A program made the position numbers and the translations under genes. Source: Alphaproteobacteria bacterium UBA3650 (GTDB lineage: Bacteria; Pseudomonadota; Alphaproteobacteria; CAAHEQ01; UBA3637). From it: a stretch of DNA of 14,549 nt. The notes below the pieces were generated by a model. It saw only the letters and a program-made list of their open reading frames with translations. It was not told the DNA's origin and made no database searches. The stretch's first letter is position 1. Each line of letters opens with the position of its first letter. Positions 1-7,405 of this stretch are shown here, piece by piece. Location of the stretch: positions 1 through 14,549 of the forward strand of contig DFKH01000091.1 in NCBI GenBank assembly GCA_002373815.1, read 5' to 3'.

Positions 1-503
1 AGTTTTATTTCATGGAAATGAATACGCGTTTACAGGTGGAACATCCTATTACAGAGGCGGTCACAAGTTTGGATATTGTGCGTGAGCAAATCCGTATGGC
101 AGCCGGTCAAACGCTGGATATCCGTCAAGAAGATATACAATTTCATGGTGTGGCGATTGAATGTCGTATCAATGCAGAAGATCCAGAAACTTTTACGCCT
201 TGCCCAGGAAAGATAGGACAATGGCATGTACCAGGGGGATTGGCTGTGCGTGTCGATTCGGGAATGTATGCCGGTTGTGATGTCCCTCCAAATTATGATA
301 GTTTGGTGGCTAAATTGATTGTTTCTGGTCGTACCCGTAATGGTGCTTTAATGCGCCTTAGACGAGCATTGGACGAATTCGTTATTGAGGGCATTCAAAC
401 AACGATTCCATTACATCAAGCTATTATCCAGAATGCAGAATTTATTGATGGACAATATGATATCCATTGGTTAGAGGAGTTCATTAAAAACCGAAAGGTG
501 TAA
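1..503 (+). CDS. accC: Biotin carboxylase subunit of acetyl-CoA carboxylase, 3' end only
   Basis: This is the C-terminal part of AccC, which carboxylates biotin on BCCP with ATP and bicarbonate for the first step of fatty acid synthesis. The frame is open from base 3 (F-Y-F) into the ATP-grasp motif MEMNTRLQVEHP, with the metal- and bicarbonate-binding E, N, R, Q and E residues in place. ECRINAEDP (the conserved Arg region) and the biotin carboxylase C-terminal domain follow (PGK near residue 65, then VPPNYDSLVAKLIV). The conserved motif makes it clear that the gene starts upstream of the window, so the ATG at base 12 is internal. It ends at TAA 501-503, one base before the next gene, which suggests co-transcription. 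The end of the protein (QYDIHWLEEFI) aligns well with the usual AccC C-terminus, so the 3' end is intact. Confidence 0.97.
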   Translation, partial: FYFMEMNTRLQVEHPITEAVTSLDIVREQIRMAAGQTLDIRQEDIQFHGVAIECRINAEDPETFTPCPGKIGQWHVPGGLAVRVDSGMYAGCDVPPNYDSLVAKLIVSGRTRNGALMRLRRALDEFVIEGIQTTIPLHQAIIQNAEFIDGQYDIHWLEEFIKNRKV

Positions 504-504
504 G

Positions 505-1272
505 ATGAAATTGACATTTTGTGTGCCGAGTTTAGATCAAGTGTTGGAAGCAACATTATGGACTCAGGAAGATGGAATCACGTCATATTGGCGTGATGGA
601 CTGTATCAAGAATACCCAGAGATTGATAAAGTAAAGGCTTTAGCATTGCCGGCGCAAAAACGGATGAGATATGTCAGCGATACTTTAACCAAAATTTATG
701 GTGAAAAACAATCCGCATTCAAGATATTGATTCAAGATTGGCAAAAAGAGTGGAATTCAAAGTTGGATGAAATTGAATCTGCTTTGTCTGTGGCTTATGA
801 GATGGACACAAAGCCTGTTTTAAATAATATGGTGGCGTATGTAAATTTGAATCCCGTGTGCCCCAGATATTTGGACACTCATTCTTTTTATATATTTTAT
901 AAAATGGAAATTGATCGCGTTATTCGGACATGTTTGCATGAAATTATGCACTTTTTATGGTTTTATAAGTGGCAGGAACATTTTCACGATGATCCTAAAG
1001 AATATGATACCCCCCATTTAAAATGGATTTTTTCTGAAATGGTTCAGGAAACAATGATGGCAGATACCCCCATTAAAGATTTATCAAAATGGCAAGGTAA
1101 TGTCTATGATTACTTTTATGAGATGAAGATTGATGGAAAACCTATTTTAAAGACTTTGTCCGATATTCATAAGACAAAAGGATTGATTGGATTATTTGAG
1201 GATGGGTATCAATATTGTATAGCTCATGAAAACGAAATTCGTGAAAGCATAAGAACAGCAGAAAATTTTTAA
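505..1272 (+). CDS. Unrecognised 255-aa protein with HEIMH zinc-protease-like motif
   Basis: I do not recognise the family. The most telling feature is H145-E-I-M-H149, an HExxH zinc-binding motif inside a hydrophobic helix (residues about 140-153). Glu178 (WIFSEMV) and Glu182 lie about 30 residues later and could supply a third ligand in gluzincin style. The rest is rich in aromatic and charged residues and has no signal peptide or clear membrane span, so a cytoplasmic protein is likely. The ATG at 505 follows the accC stop by one base, with a weak AAGGTG upstream, which implies translation in the accC transcript. In many alphaproteobacteria the gene after accC is aat, but this protein does not resemble Aat. 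A metallopeptidase role is inferred from the motif only; it could equally be a degenerate or non-proteolytic member of such a fold. Confidence 0.8.
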   Translation: MKLTFCVPSLDQVLEATLWTQEDGITSYWRDGLYQEYPEIDKVKALALPAQKRMRYVSDTLTKIYGEKQSAFKILIQDWQKEWNSKLDEIESALSVAYEMDTKPVLNNMVAYVNLNPVCPRYLDTHSFYIFYKMEIDRVIRTCLHEIMHFLWFYKWQEHFHDDPKEYDTPHLKWIFSEMVQETMMADTPIKDLSKWQGNVYDYFYEMKIDGKPILKTLSDIHKTKGLIGLFEDGYQYCIAHENEIRESIRTAENF

Positions 1273-1314
1273 AAAATAGTTGACAACTTGTGATTTTGTG
1301 GCACGATCTATACT

Positions 1315-1340
1315 CTCCGAGTTTTTTGCTCGGGGATTTT
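1315..1340 (+). terminator. Weak hairpin terminator between convergent genes
   Basis: CTCCGAG (1315-1321) pairs with CTCGGGG (1329-1335) as a 7-bp stem with one G-T wobble around a 7-base T-rich loop. On the plus strand it is followed by A and four T, then ATATAG, so it is a short, imperfect intrinsic terminator for the accC transcript. On the minus strand there is no T-run after the stem, so it would serve pgi poorly. It is the only obvious structure in the 85-base convergent spacer 1273-1357. Confidence 0.5.
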
Positions 1341-1357
1341 ATATAGAGAAAGTGTTT

Positions 1358-2956
1358 TTAATGTCTGTTTTGTCTGATTTTTTCAATTAGAGCATTTGTT
1401 GAAGAATCGTGTTTAAGTTCTTGATTTTTATCTAATAATTCAGGTAAAACTTTTTTGGCTAACTGCTTGCCAAGTTCCACGCCAAATTGATCAAAGGAAT
1501 TGATATTCCAAAGGACACCTTGAACAAAAATCTTGTGTTCATACATCGCAATTAGCATCCCAAAAGTGTAGGGGGTTATCTTATCAATCAAAAGGGTGTT
1601 GCTGGGGCGGTTGCCTGTAAAAGTTTTGAAAGGAATTAAACGTTCTTCAACTCCTTCAGCCAACAGTTCTTCTTTGTTTTTGCCTCGCATCAAAGCTTCC
1701 CCTTGAGCTACCACATTGGCAAGTAAGATATCGTGGTGATTGTCTGTTTCATTTAGTGAGTGAATTGGGGCAATAAAATCCACAGGAATCAAGTGTGTAC
1801 CTTGATGAATCAATTGATAAAATGAGTGTTGCCCATTAGTGCCGGGTTCACCAAACAAGATTGGGCCTGTGGGATAGGTGACGGGTTTGCCATCACGATC
1901 CACACCTTTGCCATTAGATTCCATATCTAATTGTTGCAGATAGGCGGGGAGGCGGTTTAAGTATTGATCATAGGGTAAGACAGCATAACTTTCAGCCCCC
2001 ATATAGCCAGCATACCATGCACCGATAAGTCCTAAAATCACAGGTAAATTTTCTGTAAAATCAGTTGTTTGAAAGTGCTTGTCCATAGCTTCTGCCCCTT
2101 TTAACATTTGAATAAAGTTATCATAACCGATCCCTATCATCAGGCTGAGTCCAATGGCCGACCACATAGAATAACGACCGCCGACCCAGTTCCAAAAGAC
2201 AAACATATTATCTGGATTGATACCAAATTTTTGCACTTCTTCAGTGTTTGTGGAAACTGCGACAAAATGTTTAGCGACAGCGTCTTCTCCTAGTGCTTTT
2301 ACTAACCAAGCACGTGCTGTGTTTGCATTTGTCATTGTTTCTTGGGTTGTAAAAGTTTTACTTGAAACGATAAAGAGTGTTGTTTCTGGATTACATTGTT
2401 TCAGATTTTCGGCCATATCTGTGCCATCTACGTTCGATACAAAATGCAAACGGATATTTCTGTCACGGTAAGCAGTTAGGGCATTGGCCGCCATACAAGG
2501 CCCTAAATCAGAACCTCCAATGCCAATGTTTACAACATCTGTGATCTTTTTACCTGTGGCCCCCAACCATTTGCCAGAACGAACAGCATCGGAAAAGGCG
2601 TGCATTTTATCCAACACCGCTAATACATTAGGCATCACATCTTGACCATCCACCATAACGGGACGGCCAGAACGATTGCGCAGAGCTGTGTGCAAGACCG
2701 ATCGACCTTCTGTTGAATTGAATTTTTCACCAGAAAACATTTGTGTTATTGCCTCTTTTAAATGGCGTTCTTCGGCCCACATGCGGAGCAGGGACATGAT
2801 CTCATCATCAATTAAATTTTTGGAATAATCTAACAAAAAATCTTGAAATTCCGCATGAAAACGATTGAATCGATTGCTGTCTTGTTCAAATGCTTGTCGC
2901 AAATTAAAAGATTTCATATTGTTTGCTTTTTGACTTAAATCATTGTAAATGCTCAT
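1358..2956 (-). CDS. pgi: Glucose-6-phosphate isomerase
   Basis: Pgi interconverts glucose-6-phosphate and fructose-6-phosphate in the cytoplasm. The 532-aa length is close to the roughly 550 aa of the E. coli-type enzyme. Both family signatures are visible: VGGRYSMWSAIG in the middle and NINSFDQFGVELGKQLAKK near the C-terminus. The sugar-phosphate-binding SSKTFTTQETMTNA segment and the catalytic region GEPGTNGQHSFYQLIHQGT are also intact. The ATG at 2956 has AAAGGAG 6 bases upstream and lies directly after the TAA of the small lipoprotein gene. This is the last gene of the minus-strand run, so it is probably read from upstream, with no sign of its own promoter in the short space before it. 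No truncation or missing key residue was seen. Confidence 0.98.
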   Translation of the reverse strand: MSIYNDLSQKANNMKSFNLRQAFEQDSNRFNRFHAEFQDFLLDYSKNLIDDEIMSLLRMWAEERHLKEAITQMFSGEKFNSTEGRSVLHTALRNRSGRPVMVDGQDVMPNVLAVLDKMHAFSDAVRSGKWLGATGKKITDVVNIGIGGSDLGPCMAANALTAYRDRNIRLHFVSNVDGTDMAENLKQCNPETTLFIVSSKTFTTQETMTNANTARAWLVKALGEDAVAKHFVAVSTNTEEVQKFGINPDNMFVFWNWVGGRYSMWSAIGLSLMIGIGYDNFIQMLKGAEAMDKHFQTTDFTENLPVILGLIGAWYAGYMGAESYAVLPYDQYLNRLPAYLQQLDMESNGKGVDRDGKPVTYPTGPILFGEPGTNGQHSFYQLIHQGTHLIPVDFIAPIHSLNETDNHHDILLANVVAQGEALMRGKNKEELLAEGVEERLIPFKTFTGNRPSNTLLIDKITPYTFGMLIAMYEHKIFVQGVLWNINSFDQFGVELGKQLAKKVLPELLDKNQELKHDSSTNALIEKIRQNRH

Positions 2957-3097
2957 TTATTTCTCCTTTGGTAGTTGATTAAATTCTGGTGGAACAACAA
3001 TAGATTCCCCATTTATCATCTGAGTGTCATCTAATGGTGGTTTATAGGGGGCGCATGCGCTTATTATTAAACATAAACTGATTATAATAATTTTCAT
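2957..3097 (-). CDS. 46-aa lipoprotein, minimal DUF3035/BamF-like
   Basis: This is a small gene between lspA and pgi. Its ATG (3097-3095) overlaps the lspA TGA as ATGA, has AGGAG in the lspA end as ribosome site, and its TAA abuts the pgi ATG. The product starts with a short hydrophobic stretch ending in a lipobox (I-S-A-C, Cys at residue 15). About 30 mature residues follow, including SIVVPPEFNQLP. Alphaproteobacterial lspA is commonly followed by a DUF3035 (BamF-type, beta-barrel assembly) lipoprotein whose N-terminus carries a PLVVPPDFxLxxP-like motif. Position, lipobox and motif all match, but those proteins are usually 100 aa or more. I infer a minimal or eroded version of that family, anchored in the outer or inner membrane. 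Function is not shown. Its perfect packing between two genes argues that it is translated. Confidence 0.82.
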   Translation of the reverse strand: MKIIIISLCLIISACAPYKPPLDDTQMINGESIVVPPEFNQLPKEK

Positions 3098-3540
3098 TTT
3101 TTTCTCCTTAGTGTTTGCCATAACATAATTGCCACGCCAATACAGATAGCAGAATCAGCAATATTAAAAGCGGGCCAATGATAAGCGCCCCAATGAAAAT
3201 CCAAAAAGTCAACGACAACTCCATAACGAATTCTGTCCCAGACATTTCCTAACGCACCGCCTAGTACAAGCATGAGTGCAAAGCGTGTCCATGGATCATG
3301 CTCCTTTCTGAAAAGATATAGAATGAAGCCACAAATTGTGCAAGCAATTCCAATCAGTAACCATACACCAAAGGGACTATCTGCTCGGAGCATTGAAAAA
3401 CTGATGCCTGGATTAAATGTCAAATATAAATTAAAAATAGGTAAAACAAAAAGGGGGGTATGGGCATCCAAAAATTTAAGGGCGCCATATTTTGTCAGCC
3501 AATCTAAAATAAATACAATGAATGGAACAGTGTAAATCAT
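3094..3540 (-). CDS. lspA: Lipoprotein signal peptidase (signal peptidase II)
   Basis: LspA is the inner-membrane aspartyl protease that cleaves prolipoprotein signal peptides before the lipid-modified cysteine. The 148-aa product has four predicted membrane segments. The family motifs appear in order: D13-W near the N-terminus, FNPGISFSM (43-50), GGALGNVWDR (94-103), VVDFLDFH with catalytic Asp111, and FNIAD with catalytic Asp129. I chose the ATG at 3540 because it overlaps the upstream stop as TAATG, giving coupled translation. A longer frame would begin at a TTG (3567) deep in the upstream gene with no ribosome site, adding nine non-hydrophobic residues. Two lipoprotein genes flank it, one on each side, and both are presumably its substrates. 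The 3' end overlaps the next gene by four bases. Confidence 0.96.
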   Translation of the reverse strand: MIYTVPFIVFILDWLTKYGALKFLDAHTPLFVLPIFNLYLTFNPGISFSMLRADSPFGVWLLIGIACTICGFILYLFRKEHDPWTRFALMLVLGGALGNVWDRIRYGVVVDFLDFHWGAYHWPAFNIADSAICIGVAIMLWQTLRRKK

Positions 3541-4280
3541 TAATAGTCTAACTTTATGCCCTCCCAATCTGTATGACCTGTGCTTGGTACAACCTTTACC
3601 ACAGCGGATTTCGGGTTTTTCATACGAGCCACAAAGCGTTCCACTAAACGACGCGGTGTGATATTATCGTCTTTTCCAACATAATGGACTTGTGGTATTT
3701 GTTCTAATAAAGCCAAATTATCTGCTGGATTATCAATATCATCAGGATCAACTTCTGGTAAATCATGATATGTGTTGTAAGCTAAAATATCTGTTATACC
3801 AGCAATGGTGATTACTTTATCCGTTTGGACGCGCGATGCCATATTTAAGGCAATAACAGCTCCTCCATCATATCCAATCAATGTCACAGATGGGGCATGA
3901 TGCTTTCGAATTAAATACTCGGTCAGTTCTTGCATTTCTTTCATTATTTCAGGATGAAAACGAGCTTCTTTATATATTTGAGGTTTCTGAGAACATATTT
4001 TATCGTTCACCCATTGACAAGGACGTGCCACATATATAACGTTTGAAAAAGAATCTTTCTTGGCAAAATCAAAAGCAATTTTATGAGAAGGATTTGGATT
4101 GCCATCGCCCTCAAAATAAATATGTAAAGGTTGTCCTTTTTGAATGGTATTCTTTTCCCAAACGGCGATAGAAAAATGTCCTGTTTCAATTTGTTTTGCT
4201 TCAAATTGAGAAGAAGAGGGAGCAAATGAAATACATCCTGTTACAAGCAATGATGCAACTATAATAAGGGCTGATTTCAT
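3540..4280 (-). CDS. Alpha/beta-hydrolase-fold lipoprotein with Asp at nucleophile elbow
   Basis: The 246-aa product begins with a lipoprotein signal (LLVTGC, Cys16), so it is exported and lipid-anchored. The body is an alpha/beta-hydrolase fold: FEGDG (57-61, oxyanion region), RPCQW (86-90), the elbow GYDGGA (136-141), VGKDDNITP (201-209, acid region) and GHTDW (235-239, catalytic His236). As I know this lipoprotein family, the elbow usually reads GYSGG with a Ser nucleophile. Here the residue is Asp138 (codon GAT at 3867-3869), which is the arrangement of haloalkane dehalogenases and epoxide hydrolases rather than esterases. Whether it is active is unknown. The ATG has a strong GAGGAGG site and overlaps the addA stop as ATGA; the 3' end overlaps lspA by one base. 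The substrate cannot be inferred. Confidence 0.88.
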   Translation of the reverse strand: MKSALIIVASLLVTGCISFAPSSSQFEAKQIETGHFSIAVWEKNTIQKGQPLHIYFEGDGNPNPSHKIAFDFAKKDSFSNVIYVARPCQWVNDKICSQKPQIYKEARFHPEIMKEMQELTEYLIRKHHAPSVTLIGYDGGAVIALNMASRVQTDKVITIAGITDILAYNTYHDLPEVDPDDIDNPADNLALLEQIPQVHYVGKDDNITPRRLVERFVARMKNPKSAVVKVVPSTGHTDWEGIKLDY

Positions 4281-7200
4281 TTAACCTCCTCGAAATACAA
4301 TGTCTGTGTCCATAAAATATATGCTTTTATTATCTTATCAGGAAAAATTTCTTTTAGCAAGTCTTTATATGCATTTAATTGTTTTTTATACATATCGGGG
4401 ATTTTCTGTGGCACAAAACGGTTTGTTTTAAAGTCAATAATTTTTACCTCCTTTTCTAAGACAACTAAGCGATCAATTTGGCCAGAAACAGCTTTACCAT
4501 TTATTGTTCCAACAACAGGGACTTCTGCTATCGAATTGGAACCAAATAGATCTTGTAAGTCGACCCGCTCAAAAATTTGTAATAAATTGTCTGGTAGCTC
4601 TATGTCACTTGGACACATTTTTTGTGCAAATTCAAGTCTCTGATTTGACGGTATATCAGGTAGATATTGCAAGAGTTTATGAATGAATGTCCCACGTCTT
4701 AAAGCCAATTCTTGGTTGGGTTGTAAGATAGATTCTTCTACAGTCCACTCATCATCTGATTCCTCTAATTTGCTGGGTGAAAGAGGGGGAGCAATAGGTT
4801 CTTCCTTTGGTGGAATAATATTTACCCAAGAGGGTAGGGTTTCATAATCGTATGGTAAATTTTGTTTTGTTTTTTGTTGCTTTTTATGTTTTTGTGTTGA
4901 TTTCCAACGTATAATACCATCTTTGTCTGGTTGTATTTCTTTGGGAAGAGAGTTGATAATTAAATCATACCAGTTGTTGCTGCTTTTTTTACCATATCCA
5001 GCAATGTACAAACGATCACGCGCTCGTGTCAGCGCAACATATAATAGACGGCGTTTTTCTTGATTATTTAGATGTGTTATATTGTTGAAATAATCTTGTA
5101 ATGAAGCTGGTCTTAGATGCGTGTTAGGAATCCATAAAGGAGAGCCATCTTCTAACCAAATGAAGTCTCCTCCAGAAGGTGCTTTAGACCTTGAACTACA
5201 TGTATCGGGCAAAAAGACAATATTTCCTTGAAGCCCCTTTGAACCATGTACAGTCATTATGCGTACAGCATCAATCCCAGAATTATCTAAATCACGTTTA
5301 ATTTCAATTTCATGATGTGAAAACCACGATAAAAATCCCTGTAATGAGGGTGTATTTATTTGCTCAAAATTTAGTGCAAGACTTAAAAATTCATCTAATG
5401 CCTCATTTACTTCTGTTCCAAAGCGGGCAATAAATTTTTTACGCATACCAAAAGCGCCAAGAATAGTGCTAAAAAATTCAAAAGGCGGTGTTTTGTCGGC
5501 AATATTGATGATTTGCTTTAAAATATCTGCTTGTTTTGGATATAATTTTTGAAGGCGTGTCCATACAGATGTTTCTTTTCTGTTTATGCAAATATGGTAT
5601 AAATCATCTTCCGATAATCCTAGAATTGGACTTTTAACAAGATTTGCCAAATTTAAATCATTTTGAGGTTGTAAAACAAATTCTGTTAAGGCCATTAAAT
5701 CTTGTATGGCCAAATGTTCACTCAAGATAAGTCGATCCACACCGGCTACGGGAATATGTCTTTCACGTAGTGATCGAACAATTTGGTCCATGACATGTCC
5801 GCGCTTTTGCAAAAGAATTAAAATATCTCCAGGTTGAACAGGACGATTTTGAGAAAGTAAAATATCGTGTCCAATCATATTTTTAATTTTATCGGCCATT
5901 TTGTTGATCAGTCGTTTCATGGCAGATTCATTCTCTTGGCGTTCAACAGGTGGTTTCCATGGATCTGGCGTATCTGTGGGTTGAACTTCTTCCACAGGCC
6001 AAATTTCAACAAGACCTGCATCATCACTTCTGTTTGCTAGATGATATGCCTTTTCATTATCCGACAATACCCCATTTTTTGCTTGCTCATTTTGCAATAA
6101 GTAATTGACTAAACGTAAAACGGGTTCTGTAGAACGAAAAGAATAGTTGAGTGGAATATTATAGAAACTGTTTTGACTGTTTAAAATTCGTTGTTCAAAA
6201 TGGGTGCGCATTTCTTCAAAGGCAACGGGGTCTGCGCCTTGAAAACTGAAAATAGATTGCTTTTTATCTCCTACAACAAATAATGTGCGAATGCGATCAG
6301 AGGCATCCTCACCCGAAAAAAATTCTTCTGCTAACGCCTTGATGATATTCCATTGGGGGCGATTGGTGTCTTGGGCTTCATCAACTAAAATATGATCAAT
6401 TCCACCATCTAGTTTATACAAAACCCATGCAGACATGTCGGATTTGGACAGCAAGTTGTTTGTCTTTTCAATCAAGTCTGTATAGTCTAAAAGAGCTTTG
6501 TGCCTTTTGATATTTTGATATTTTTCAATAACCAACCAAGCAATTTTTAATAAAATTTCTGTGGCCTTTATTGTTTCAAATGCTTTTAATTTTTCATTTG
6601 TTTCCCATGCTTGTAAAGATTTTGGGTCTTTTTCTAATTTTTTACGGATGGTTTCTTCTTTGGTTAAATAATAGGACTTTAAAAGGGGCCATTCTTCTTC
6701 TGAACAAAAATCATTTATAATTTGTTTTTCAGTAAGATATTTATGTATGTTAAATTTTTGCTTTAATTTAAAAATAAGGCTGTTTGAACTGCTTGGAAAT
6801 TGTTCTATGAGATGGACAAAACGAGAGGTATCATTTAAAATGCGTTCAAATAGATCCATCATGGCGTCTGCACTAAGAAAGGTCGTTAGCTGTTGCAAAA
6901 CATCACGCAGAGTCGTTGTGGCCAATACTTCATTTAAGATTTGTTGTTTTAAAGAAATTGAGGCTAAATCATCAATGACCTCAAAATGAGGGGGGACATC
7001 GGCTTCAAGAGGAAAGCGCTTCAATAAGGATTGGCAAAAACTGTGAATCGTCATAATTTTCATACCACCAGGCGTTTCTAATGTTTTTGCAAACAAAGAT
7101 CTCGCTTTTTGGGTGGTTGTTTCTTCCGGTGTTTCTTGGGTCAAAGAAGTAATGTCTTGCGATAATTCGCCTTGAGGACAAATAGCCCATTTTTTTAAAA

Positions 7201-7405
7201 TGCTATTGATACGGTTTTCCATTTCTGCGGCTGCAGCTTTAGTAAAGGTTAGACACAGCAATTTTTCTGGCGTTGTTGTTTGTAAGAGAAGACGTAAAAC
7301 ACGATCTGTTAAAACTTTTGTTTTTCCCGTTCCTGCGGAGGCTGATACCCACACAGAATCAAAAGGATTGCTAGCACGTTGTTGTTCTTCATTAAGTGTG
7401 TTCAT
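4277..7405 (-). CDS. addA: AddA helicase-nuclease subunit of AddAB double-strand-break repair
   Basis: AddA is the motor and nuclease subunit of AddAB, which resects double-strand breaks and loads recombinase; it is the functional counterpart of RecBCD. The 1042-aa protein carries the full UvrD-type helicase set: Walker A ASAGTGKT (22-29), FTKAAAAEM (Ia), Walker B ILVDEAQD (about 338-345), VVGDKKQSIFSFQGADP (about 372-388), NYSFRSTEPVL, MTVHGSKGLQG (about 715) and LYVALTRARDRLY (about 790). The C-terminal PD-(D/E)XK nuclease is intact, with RRGTFIHKLL, SGQIDRLV and IIDFKTNR (about 971-993) supplying the metal-binding Asp residues and the catalytic Lys. The ATG overlaps the addB stop as TAATG, with GAGGAAG upstream. 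No frameshift is seen. As in relatives, it directly follows addB. Confidence 0.97.
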   Translation of the reverse strand: MNTLNEEQQRASNPFDSVWVSASAGTGKTKVLTDRVLRLLLQTTTPEKLLCLTFTKAAAAEMENRINSILKKWAICPQGELSQDITSLTQETPEETTTQKARSLFAKTLETPGGMKIMTIHSFCQSLLKRFPLEADVPPHFEVIDDLASISLKQQILNEVLATTTLRDVLQQLTTFLSADAMMDLFERILNDTSRFVHLIEQFPSSSNSLIFKLKQKFNIHKYLTEKQIINDFCSEEEWPLLKSYYLTKEETIRKKLEKDPKSLQAWETNEKLKAFETIKATEILLKIAWLVIEKYQNIKRHKALLDYTDLIEKTNNLLSKSDMSAWVLYKLDGGIDHILVDEAQDTNRPQWNIIKALAEEFFSGEDASDRIRTLFVVGDKKQSIFSFQGADPVAFEEMRTHFEQRILNSQNSFYNIPLNYSFRSTEPVLRLVNYLLQNEQAKNGVLSDNEKAYHLANRSDDAGLVEIWPVEEVQPTDTPDPWKPPVERQENESAMKRLINKMADKIKNMIGHDILLSQNRPVQPGDILILLQKRGHVMDQIVRSLRERHIPVAGVDRLILSEHLAIQDLMALTEFVLQPQNDLNLANLVKSPILGLSEDDLYHICINRKETSVWTRLQKLYPKQADILKQIINIADKTPPFEFFSTILGAFGMRKKFIARFGTEVNEALDEFLSLALNFEQINTPSLQGFLSWFSHHEIEIKRDLDNSGIDAVRIMTVHGSKGLQGNIVFLPDTCSSRSKAPSGGDFIWLEDGSPLWIPNTHLRPASLQDYFNNITHLNNQEKRRLLYVALTRARDRLYIAGYGKKSSNNWYDLIINSLPKEIQPDKDGIIRWKSTQKHKKQQKTKQNLPYDYETLPSWVNIIPPKEEPIAPPLSPSKLEESDDEWTVEESILQPNQELALRRGTFIHKLLQYLPDIPSNQRLEFAQKMCPSDIELPDNLLQIFERVDLQDLFGSNSIAEVPVVGTINGKAVSGQIDRLVVLEKEVKIIDFKTNRFVPQKIPDMYKKQLNAYKDLLKEIFPDKIIKAYILWTQTLYFEEVK

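Noticed and set aside
1299..1315. Sigma-54 type promoter (TGGCACG) in the convergent spacer
   Set aside because: TGGCACG is present but the required TTGC-type -12 element does not follow at the right distance.
1361..1390. Nine-codon plus-strand mini-frame beginning with ATG after the hairpin
   Set aside because: It lies antisense to the pgi 3' end, has no clear ribosome site and is short enough to be chance.
3541..3567. Longer LspA starting at a TTG inside the hydrolase gene
   Set aside because: No ribosome site precedes the TTG, and the ATG at 3540 forms a TAATG coupling with the upstream stop.
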